Source: Carya illinoinensis (taxonomy: Eukaryota > Streptophyta > Magnoliopsida > Fagales > Juglandaceae). Taken from it: a stretch of 64,000 bases of DNA. Under the pieces are notes generated by a model. That model saw nothing but the letters and a program-made list of their open reading frames with translations. It searched no databases and was not told the DNA's origin. The stretch spans positions 26,125,364-26,189,363 of the forward strand of contig NC_056762.1 in assembly GCF_018687715.1 (NCBI RefSeq). Reading direction: 5' to 3'. Each line of letters begins with the position of its first letter. The first letter of the stretch is position 1. The translations under genes were made by a program, and so were the position numbers. Below are positions 36,878-45,050 of the stretch, piece by piece.

Positions 36878-38643
36878 CAAAAGTACCAATATTAGCTGGA
36901 TGACGAGTTTTAAAAATACCAGCTTTAGCTCGTGTGAGCATAGGATGAGACCCCAACGGGAAAGCTGGAGCAGGAGTGAGATCCATAATGTGAGGTTCGG
37001 TGGCAGACTCAACAGGAGGTGAACTCGGTGCCGAGTGTAGCGAAGAAGGACCTGCAAGAGAGTCAGTAGCCTGCAAAGACTCATCCACTGGGTCAGTACA
37101 AATAGCACATGGGCTAGATCCGGATGGAGTAATGAGTGGGGAATGGTGCTCGGAAGAAAAGGGAGGGGTTTCGGCATGGATCATATTGGGTTCCAAGAAA
37201 TTGGAAAAAATGAGAGAGGATATGGGCTGAGCTTGAGATTTGTCAAGAAAGGGAAAATGATTTTCATCAAATTGGCCATGGCGGGTGATATATAGCCTAG
37301 AGGTGGTGGGATCGAGACAACGAAAACCTTTATAGGAGGGACTATAACCCAAAAAAATGCATGGAATGCTGTGCGGGGAAAATTTGTTAGGCATATAATC
37401 ACGCAAGCATGGATAAACACGACAACCAAAGGGATGAAAATTTTAATAGTTAGGAGACGAACCATAGAGAAGCTCAAAAGGTGACTTACCTCCAAGAAGT
37501 GGTGTGGGCAACCGGTTGATGATGTAAGTTGCAGTGCTGAAGGCGTCAACCCAGAAGCGAGGAGAAAGATGAGAGTGAAAAAGGAGGGCGAGACCAGTCT
37601 CGGTAACATGACGATGTTTTCGTTCAGCGCGACCATTTTGAGCAGGTGTGTATGGACAGGAGAGTTGATGATGGATACCAGAAGTGTGAAGGTGATCTTT
37701 GAAACGATGACTAGTGAATTCAGCGCCACCATCGCTTTGAAAAATTTTTATACGAGCAGAATGTTGATTTTCCACAAATGTTTGAAATTGGCGGAAAACA
37801 TCATAAAAGTCAGATTTTAATTTCAAGGGATATAACCAAGTGAAGCGAGAAAAATCATCAATAAAAAGAACATAATAGGTAAAACCTGAGGTGGATTTGA
37901 CGGGGGAAGGGCCCCATATATCACAATGAATTAAATCCAACACATTAGATGAGCAATGTTCATTACGTGAATAAGGCAATTGATGATTTTTTGCAAGTTG
38001 GCATGTACTACACAATGTGGGAGAAGGCAACAAAGAAGTAAGAAAAAGATGACCATTTTTATTCAAAAAAGAAATAACAGAATGATTCACATGACCAAGA
38101 CGAGCATGCCATAAATCATATGAAGCATGAAGAGATTTATTTTTAAGAACAGAAATAAAAGCGGAATGACCACGCTCCAGCACATATAAGCCGCCATCTC
38201 TTTTACCGGTTGCCACTACCCTTCCCGTTTGGCGATTCTGGATGGTGAAAAAATTATTAATAAAAGTAACAGATAATGGAAAATCTGATGTTAATTTACT
38301 AATGGACACGAGATTTTTAGTAAGACGAGGAACAACTAAAACATCAAGTAAATGAAGATTCGGATTTGGAGAAATGGTACCCGTATGAGTTATGGGTAGG
38401 GAAGCACCATTCCCTACAATTACACAATCCTTACCCGTGTATGTATTTGAGTGAGCCAAATTGGATGGGTCGGTGCTCATGTGGGCCGAAGCCCCAGTAT
38501 CTAAGTACCAATCGGGGGTTTCAAGTTCAGAAACAGAGCAACCATTGGTGAAAGCCTCGGCAAGGTGAGCAGAAGGCTCTTGGCGTGCATACCGCTGGTT
38601 GCAGCGGTCGGCGTAGTGTCCTTCAGTGCGGCAAATTTGGCAG

Positions 38644-38644
<1 letters not shown>
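36878..38644 (-). pseudogene. Copia A protease and integrase region, one stop and one shift
   Basis: After the homopolymer the frame reads the zinc knuckle, then the protease motif LDTGASAHM near 38490, then the pre-integrase HARLGHVNHS with CSTCQLAK. The integrase core has the IDDFSR, QSDGGAEF and PAQNGRAERKHRHV blocks, so the DDE residues are present. A TAA at 37443-37445 replaces a sense codon just after the FELLYGSSPNY motif. The frame then continues through MPNKFSPHS and CIFLGYS to a +1 base near 36876-36882, which shifts it against the reverse transcriptase. Integrase inserts the cDNA in the nucleus. Confidence 0.85.
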
Positions 38645-38675
<31 letters not shown>

Positions 38676-39463
38676 CGACGCCCATGACCAGAAGAGGTGC
38701 GTCCAGGGCCACGATTTGAAGAAGAATACCCATGGCCGTTGCTGCGTCCGCGGTGTGTACGGGAGGAATTTCCTCTCTGGGTTGCACGATCATGGCTTCG
38801 GTTTGTGGCTGTGAACGCTACAGTGGGTGGACCCGTGGATTCAAGAGACTTTTGAAAGAGCTCAAAGCTCTCAGCCTTTGAAATCAAGTCAGCAAAACAG
38901 GGGAGGGGCGTAACAGCCATCTGCGCAGTGGAGAAGGAGGAAAAATCAGAGCCAAGACCACGGAGAAACCAGTGTACCTTATCGGTGCCGTCGACGGGGC
39001 AACCAATCGCATGAAGCTGATCACAGAGTGTCTTGAAGGCACGGGCGTACGCCGTAACAGACCGAGTACCACGCTTCATCAGCTGAAGATCGTCTTTCAG
39101 TCGGATTTCTCGAGCTTTGCTGCGGTGGCTGAAGGTGTTTTCCAAGGCTAGCCAGACCTCTCTAGAGGTAGAGAGACCAACTACCTCAGCCATTGCTTCT
39201 TCGGTGAGGGAAGAGAGGAGAAGACTGAGTAGTCGCTGGTCAGTGGCTTTCCATGCCAAGTATTTGGGATTAGGTGTCTGTGAATTTTCTGGGTCAAACC
39301 GTGAGGGAGATGCAAGAGAACCATCAACATATCCGATTAATTCTTGGCTTTCAAGAAGGGGAAGAAGTTGGCTTTTCCATAAGAGATAGTTTGTAGAGGA
39401 AAGCTTGATGGTTACCATGTGAATCATGGTGTTGAAAGGGAGAAGGGTGGACTCGGCAGCCAT
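38501..39463 (-). pseudogene. Copia A gag with zinc knuckle shifted out of frame
   Basis: The gag start is best placed at the Met MAAESTLLPF (39461-39463); a longer frame from 39547 would begin inside the LTR and cross the primer site. The UBN2-type gag region includes LSSTNYLLWKSQLLPLLES and the RFDPENSQTPNPKYLAWKATD block. A proline run follows, encoded by 31 consecutive C residues on the coding strand (38645-38675). Directly after it a perfect knuckle CQICRTEGHYADRC is encoded, but in another frame, so the gag frame instead ends at 38501. Gag packages element RNA; the knuckle normally provides nucleic-acid binding. Confidence 0.88.
38645..38675. repeat. G31 homopolymer (C31 on coding strand) in copia A gag
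   Basis: Thirty-one consecutive G residues on the plus strand encode polyproline. Since 31 is not a multiple of three relative to the downstream frame, it separates gag from its zinc knuckle and protease. The length may be uncertain because such runs are hard to sequence. Confidence 0.9.
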
Positions 39464-39508
39464 AGGGGAGGAGAAGGGAGGGATCGGAGGGATGCTAATC
39501 CTGAAGGG

Positions 39509-39520
39509 CTCTTGATACCA
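39509..39520 (-). promoter_or_regulatory. Primer binding site of copia A
   Basis: The minus strand reads TGGTATCAAGAGCCC adjoining the 5' LTR. It is complementary to the 3' end of initiator-Met tRNA, with one extra A. Confidence 0.8.
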
Positions 39521-39731
39521 TGAGAAGGTTTGATGAAACCACCACACTTTGAAGTGGTGAGTAGTTTTCCATTTATAGCAATTTACATATCGTATGAATT
39601 AATTACATATCAAATACAATAAATATAAAATGTAAGTAAATGGAAAGTGTATACAAAATAAACTCCTAAAATCAAGGTCTGAATTAAGGGACATATATCA
39701 AGCCTTAGATGAAGGCAAAGTATCCTCAACA
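39521..39731 (-). repeat. 5' LTR of copia A
   Basis: This is the 211-bp partner of the LTR at 35076-35286. The primer site lies immediately inside it at 39509-39520. Confidence 0.95.
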
Positions 39732-39736
39732 AGGAT

Positions 39737-39985
39737 CATCTAGATGTGGAAAGGAAAAGATTAACATGCATCTCCCCTAACACCTCCTATCTCAAATCCA
39801 TCAATTCAGGTATTATATAACATTATTTCAAATTCAGTATCTCTGTGTTGAATTAATGTGTATTCTATGTAGAGCAACCTTGGATTCATTATAATTTTGT
39901 TTATATGTTAGGATATACCAAGACCACTTCATTCAAAATTTAGTTTTTGTCATCAGAAGTTCACAAAACATGTGTAGGTGTTGGC
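39737..39985. other. Short intergenic gap between copia A and a CACTA MITE
   Basis: Nothing was recognised. Confidence 0.4.
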
Positions 39986-40246
39986 ACTACAAGAAAATTG
40001 GCATTTCCCAGCGTAAAAAATCGCTGCAAAAGACCCCTAAAATCAATGCAATAATTTATTTCCAGTGATTTTTACTGGGCCGAATGGTAGTCGCATTTGT
40101 CTACTCACTTATAAATAAATCCAACGATGTGAAAATAAATAAAAACTTTTGAGTGATGTGAAAATCGCTGCAAATAATAGCCATTTACAACGAGTTTATT
40201 TGCAACAATTCAAATGGCGATGGATAAAGTGTTTTTTCTTGTAGTG
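39986..40246. mobile_element. 261-bp CACTA-type MITE
   Basis: The left end CACTACAAGAAAA is perfectly inverted at the right end (TTTTCTTGTAGTG, ending 40246). The 3-bp duplication TGG flanks it at 39983-39985 and 40247-40249, as expected for CACTA transposons. The interior is non-coding and repeats AAAATCGCTGCAAA near 40018 and 40162. Confidence 0.85.
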
Positions 40247-40249
40247 TGG

Positions 40250-40974
40250 TGTGGGTGTAAGTGTATGTGTTGTTCTTATATATGTCCCATGCATCCAATC
40301 AATTCAGAAAACATATCTCATCAGCAATACACGTAAATCTAAATAAAATATTTATGTAAAATAAAATATAAAAAGTGTTGAAGTTGGACTTAGTCTTAAC
40401 TCAGCTCGAATTATAGAGGGATTTTGAGCTCGACCTATGGAATTGTCAACGGATCGACCTATGGATTTTGAGCTCGACCTAGCAACAATATCGATTAGGG
40501 AGGGGGGTGGAAGTTGGAAGCACCATTGTGATAGGGAAAAGGAGGGAGAATCACCGTAGGTGATTGGGAATGGGAGATGGAAGTTGGAACCACCATAGCA
40601 ACGAGGAAGGGGATAGGAAACTAATAATGGCGATTGGGAAGGGGAGGGGGAACTGGTAGTGGCGATGCTGAGGGGGAACTGATCAAGGCGACAGGGAGTG
40701 GAAATGGATACAACCAATAGAAGATGAAACTCAAATAAATATGAGAAATAAAAGTAACTTGAAATTCTAAAGACAAACTCCATTATTTTAGTTTTGTTCA
40801 GTTTATAAGGATGTAGAACTCTCTAACATAAATAAGCTGAGGACATTGTCCATCTCAGTCGAAATGGATACAAAATTATCAACAATTTTTTCAAAAGCTT
40901 TCCCCTCTAAAATTCTTGTGCTTTCAAGATTAATTTATTCTATTAGTCGTCATATCATCAAAGAGAAAGTACAA
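40250..40974. other. Unassigned sequence with GA-rich degenerate repeats
   Basis: An open frame on the minus strand (40352-40783) translates to a low-complexity Ser/Pro-rich product without family features, and I do not accept it as a gene. The plus strand has loose repeats of GGAAGTTGGAA, GGCGATTGGGAAGGGGA and GATCGACCTATGGA. Confidence 0.4.
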
Positions 40975-42865
40975 ACACCCCTTTGGGTTGCTAAGTGGTC
41001 AAAGTAACTTTCTAATTTTGAGATTGTTTGAATATTCATATTTTTCATCTTTCGAATGGTTTGGTTAGTGGATTGCATGAATGTATTAAGAGATTCATTT
41101 AAGGATGATTGTTGTTGTGGTGGTGCCATAAATGGAGAAGCAGATTGAGGAACATAAGGATAACTTGGATTAAGTGGATGGAATTGACTTTGCTACTGCA
41201 TCTATAGTCCACCTAAATTCATGGAAAGTCAATTCTATCTCCACCAAAAATTAGGATGACTTTGCTAATTAGGATTGAATGTATCTGAAAAAGGACTAGC
41301 AAACGGCTTTCCAACATTATTTAGAGCATTTGCTTGCTCAGCATAGTACTTTGAATAAGCCTGTGAGAAAGGACATGTTTGTGTCATATGCATGGGATTA
41401 GAGCAGATAGAACATATTTCATCTTAGACTTGATTGACATAATTCATGGTTCTACTTAGAGTTAAAGCTTCTACCTTACAAGTGAGATTGTCTAATTTGA
41501 CCTTAATATCATGATTCTCATTTAATTCATATAAACCTCATTTCTTAACTATTTGGGATGATCTCACTCTACGAGTAGAAAAGTCCCATTTTCAAAAGCT
41601 TTTTTCTATAATTTCAAGAAACTTATATGCCTCATCATCCGCTAAACTCAAAAATCTACCACCATTCGTTGACTCAATCATGTTATAGTTTTTCTGAGTT
41701 AAACCATTGTAAAAATATTGGACTAATTTCCATGTCTCAGAACTATGGTGGGGGCACTTAAGAATCAAGTCCTTAAATCTCTCCCAACTCTCATAAAATT
41801 TTTCATTATCTTCTTGATAAAAATTAGGGGTGGTAATATTTTACATGACCGGTTAACCCAACACGAACACGACACGATAATAGCAGGTTAGAGTTTAGTT
41901 TTAATGGGTTCGGGTCAAAACGGGTTGACCTGTTAAGACACGACTGCTTAACGGGTTGAAAACGGGTTAACCCGTTTTGACCCGTTATAATCTGCTATGA
42001 CACGTTAAGAAATTTAAAATTATAATTATACCCTTATACCTAAAAGTAAAATTGTTAGAATTTCAATTTTAATATTTTTATTGTTTGGAATATAATTTTG
42101 GACTTATAGTTACTTTTATAATTTTTATAGATACTGTGATTTTAACATTTATATAAAATTATACTAAATTTAATCTGGTCAAACGAGTTATTTTCGGGCC
42201 TATTTAACCCATTTACATAAATATTTTGAAACGGGTCATATTATGTTATGTTAACTTATTTCATAATATTCACTAATGAGTCAAAACAGGTTGACACGAC
42301 ACAACCTGTTATATTAATGGGTTGTGTTAGGGTTTAAGATTTTGACACGATAAACTTAACAGGTTGAGTTAGAGTTGACCTATATAGTATAATATATATG
42401 TTTTGACACGACACGAACATGACCTGTTAACACGATTTGACACCCCTAATAAAAATAAGCACTCTCTCTTCTTAAAGCATTGGTTTTTGATATGGGAAAA
42501 AATTTAGAGAGAAATTTTGTGACAAGAATACTCAAGAAGTGATAGATCTAGAAGGTAAAAAGTTAAGCCAAACTTTTGCTTTATCTTTCGAAAAAAAAAA
42601 AGGAAAGAAATAAGCATAGGCAAACTAACTCATCAATGAAATTATAGAACCTAAAGGTAGCACAAATCTCAAGAAAATATTTTACATGCATGTAAGGATC
42701 TTCTCCCTCAAAACCATGAAAAGTGAAAAGTAATTGAATTATTTGTTGTTTCAACTCAAAATGTGCCACAGTAGTCGCAGGCAACACTGTACATAATAGA
42801 GGGTTGGGGGTAATGGGTGAAAACAACTCCCTAAGAGCTTTTGTATCCTCAAAATTTTCCTCCAT
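40975..42865 (-). pseudogene. Athila-like gag, truncated and interrupted by a hAT element
   Basis: The gag start MEENFEDTKALRELF is at 42863-42865. It is followed by LPATTVAHFELKQQIIQLL and the DPYMHVKYFLEICATFRF block typical of plant gypsy gag. The hAT element 41825-42448 splits it. Beyond, the capsid region and a knuckle CSICSNPMHMTQTC (C-X2-C-X4-H-X4-C) near 41385-41430 can be read despite stops. The last matching stretch, a Gln/Pro-rich tail, ends near 40975. Confidence 0.8.
41825..42448. mobile_element. 624-bp hAT element with exact 8-bp target duplication
   Basis: The element runs from TAGGGGTGG to CACCCCTA. It is flanked by ATAAAAAT at 41817-41824 and 42449-42456. The paralogous gag at 63705-63712 has a single ATAAAAAT at the same place, so that is the empty site. 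Subterminal regions are full of GACACGA and ACGGGTT words, including a perfect 20-bp palindrome centred between 41968 and 41969. No transposase is encoded. Confidence 0.93.
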
Positions 42866-43056
42866 TGTAGACAAAGAATCCAAATTTAGACTAAAAAGGC
42901 GATGTGTATAATCACACATCTACATTTTCATACACCGCATAATATTGCAAATTGTTTTTCTAATTTTTTGAATTTTTTATTTTTTTTTAAAAAAGACTAA
43001 CTACAACTAGTAGAAGAATAAATTTAGTTAATATTCAATGTGTTTTCCTAACCTAG

Positions 43057-43074
43057 TCCCTAACAACAGCGCCA
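43057..43074 (-). promoter_or_regulatory. Primer binding site of the gypsy fragment
   Basis: The minus strand reads TGGCGCTGTTGTTAGGGA, close to the Asp-tRNA-type primer site described for Athila elements. It lies about 10 bases inside the 5' LTR. Confidence 0.75.
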
Positions 43075-43083
43075 AAAATTTAT

Positions 43084-44493
43084 TGTGAAATTTTAATTGT
43101 ACTCGCAAGTACACAAACAGTACCAAATTACAGTTTTAGCAATTAAACAATCGCTAAAATGAGATCGAACCTACAAAGACTTGCAAAAATGTAGGAAACC
43201 AATTAAATATAAGCCAAATAAATTCTAATCTAGTTTAGAAAGTCAAGTTGTAAAATAAAATAAGAAATTATGCACTAAACAATCAATTAACTGAAGCAAT
43301 AAATAATTAATTTAATAAACTAATCACAATAAAACGATCTAAAATAAATTCTAAAGATGCAAACGAATCTAAACAACGTATAAACTATCAACAGAGAATG
43401 AACTGAGATTTTGAAATCCACCTCATTAATTCATAAGAATATATTGAGGGATGCTACCTATTATCCCACACCATACACTTTACATATTTTATTATTATTT
43501 ATTTTATTTTATTTTATTCTTATTAAACTAATTGAATTGTTCTACTTATCATCCATAGACCACATATTTGTTTTAAGAAAAATAAAATAAAAATTAAAAT
43601 AAGTGTGGTGTGTGGGGATAATAAGTAGAATTATTCTAATATATTTATGAAAATTGATTCTTCCACAATATTTATATGATAATATAGAAATCAATATTGT
43701 TATCATGGAAAATAGTTTCGTTGAAACTCTTTTTTTATGAAAATATCCAAAGTATGTTCTTCTTCACTCAAAGATATAAAATCAAATCATCACTTGTATC
43801 TGTTAAAACAAATCACAAAAGATATAAGATTTTATTTTTGACAAAATTATAAATCAGGCTTTCAATTGATTAAGATTATTCAAGATCATAAGAAAAACAT
43901 GATTGAACTCATATCAAGAAATCTATCTTTCTCAATTGATATGAAGAGAAAACAATACATCATTGACACATAAATAATTGAGGAAAAAAAATCAATCTCA
44001 TAAATAATACAACTAATTAGCAAGGAGGTTTCATCCTCTATCATCGTTGAAAAATTAGCTAAGACATGTTCATGAAAATAAACTCTAAAATAGGAATGTA
44101 AATAAACATCAAAACAATATTTAAAAGAAACTAAAGAAAAATACTCAAAACATAAATATAGCTGTAAAACTGGAGGTAAAATCCCATTTTTTCTTTCTCT
44201 TCAAAGAAGCTCCTGCGGCGCTAGGTATTTCCTTTTCTTTTCTGGTCCTGTGTGGTGTCCAAAGTCCCAATCCAGAATGAACCCTTATTTATTTATGGAG
44301 TTGAGAAGTTGGTTTCCTTTGTTTCCTTATTCGTTTGCAATGCCCCTATAGTTCCTCTTTCTCTTTATTGTCTTGACTCTTTCACTTCACAAGTGCTTGG
44401 GCCCATGTTTTTTTTCCTTTTCTTTCCTAGTTAATCGTTAGCTTTCTAGGAGTCCTTTCTTCCAACCACCTTTGAATAATATCCCCCACCACA
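43084..44493 (-). repeat. 5' LTR of the Athila-like fragment (about 1.4 kb)
   Basis: The TG at 43084 beside the primer site and the CA at 44492-44493 (CCCCCACCACA) frame the LTR. The right boundary coincides with the beginning of LINE C coding similarity. A MITE at 43446-43637 accounts for 200 bases of its length. The exact right end is inferred. Confidence 0.55.
43446..43637. mobile_element. 192-bp MITE with AATATATT target duplication
   Basis: AATATATT flanks it at 43438-43445 and 43638-43645. The ends GATGCTACCTATTATCCC and GGGGATAATAAGTAGAATT are imperfect inverted repeats. The core ATTCTTATTAAACTAATT is shared with the MITE at 4616-4818. It sits inside the gypsy LTR, so it inserted after that element. 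Confidence 0.8.
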
Positions 44494-44508
44494 TACTTTT
44501 GCTTCCCT

Positions 44509-44805
44509 TTGGTCTTAAAACCTATCTTTCTTTACAAAGTTGCCATAACTAATTGGCTCCCATATAAAACTTCTTCAACAAAAATGAAATACTTGGGGCT
44601 TCCAACTTCTTTCAATAGAATAAAAAAAGAAAACTATGCCAATTGGTTGAACAAAGTGGGGAAAAAATTAGAAGGATGGAAGGCAACACTATTAGCACAA
44701 GCAGGGCGCACAATGTTGATTCGATTAGTGGTAAGTACAATTCCGTCTTATTATCTGAACACATTTCAACTTCTAAAATTAGTGTGCAAGTCTCTCGACC
44801 AAAGC
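44509..44805 (+). pseudogene. LINE C reverse transcriptase C-terminal fragment
   Basis: The fragment contains MKYLGLPTSFNRIKKENYA, GWKATLLAQAGRTMLI and SYYLNTFQL, blocks that follow the reverse transcriptase domain in plant LINE ORF2. It is cut by the copia B LTR at 44806. Confidence 0.85.
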
Positions 44806-45050
44806 TGTTAAGTTTCAGATGAAATCAAAATCATGAACTCGAGATAAGAGAGAAACTTGAAACTGAGATTTGTATTGACTGAAAATTGAATTATTACAAA
44901 ATGAAACTCTATTTATATAAGTACAAGAAGGAAGTAAAAATGACTAACTAACTAACTAACTAACTCTTCTTCCTTTTTTAATTTAACACGTGCTGCTGCT
45001 GCTTTAGACTTCAATTCCATTTGTTCAATCTTGGATGCTATACTCCAACA
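44806..45050 (-). repeat. 3' LTR of copia B
   Basis: It is 245 bp with TGTTAAG...CCAACA ends on the plus strand. It has five ACTA units where the partner LTR has three. Confidence 0.95.

Larger units (their letters stand above)
35076..39731 (-). mobile_element. Ty1/copia element A, structurally complete, coding-dead
   Basis: The element is 4,656 bp and lies on the minus strand. It is bounded by 211-bp LTRs and an exact 5-bp duplication AGGAT (35071-35075 and 39732-39736). The primer site next to the 5' LTR (39509-39520) reads TGGTATCAAGAG, close to the initiator-Met tRNA type. A G-rich polypurine tract (35287-35297) precedes the 3' LTR. The LTRs differ at one position only, so insertion was recent. 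Order is gag, protease, integrase, reverse transcriptase, RNase H, as in copia. Coding breaks are a homopolymer shift at 38645-38675, a stop at 37443-37445 and a one-base shift near 36876-36882. Confidence 0.95.
40975..44493 (-). mobile_element. Athila-like Ty3/gypsy fragment: 5' LTR, primer site and gag only
   Basis: On the minus strand the order is 5' LTR (43084-44493), primer site (43057-43074), leader, then gag to about 40975, where it stops matching. The same gag sequence recurs at 62850-64000, in the same orientation. No pol follows, so the copy is truncated. It carries two later insertions: a 624-bp hAT element in gag and a 192-bp MITE in the LTR. Confidence 0.8.

Noticed and set aside
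38626..38814. A glycine-rich open frame on the plus strand
   Set aside because: It is the antisense reading of the C31 tract in copia A gag.
40352..40783. A 143-codon open frame on the minus strand
   Set aside because: The product is low-complexity Ser/Pro-rich, the DNA has GA-rich degenerate repeats, and no domain or splice context supports a gene.
41825..42448. Tandem minisatellite or regulatory array made of ACGGGTT words
   Set aside because: The inverted ends, 8-bp duplication and paralogous empty site show that it is a transposon.
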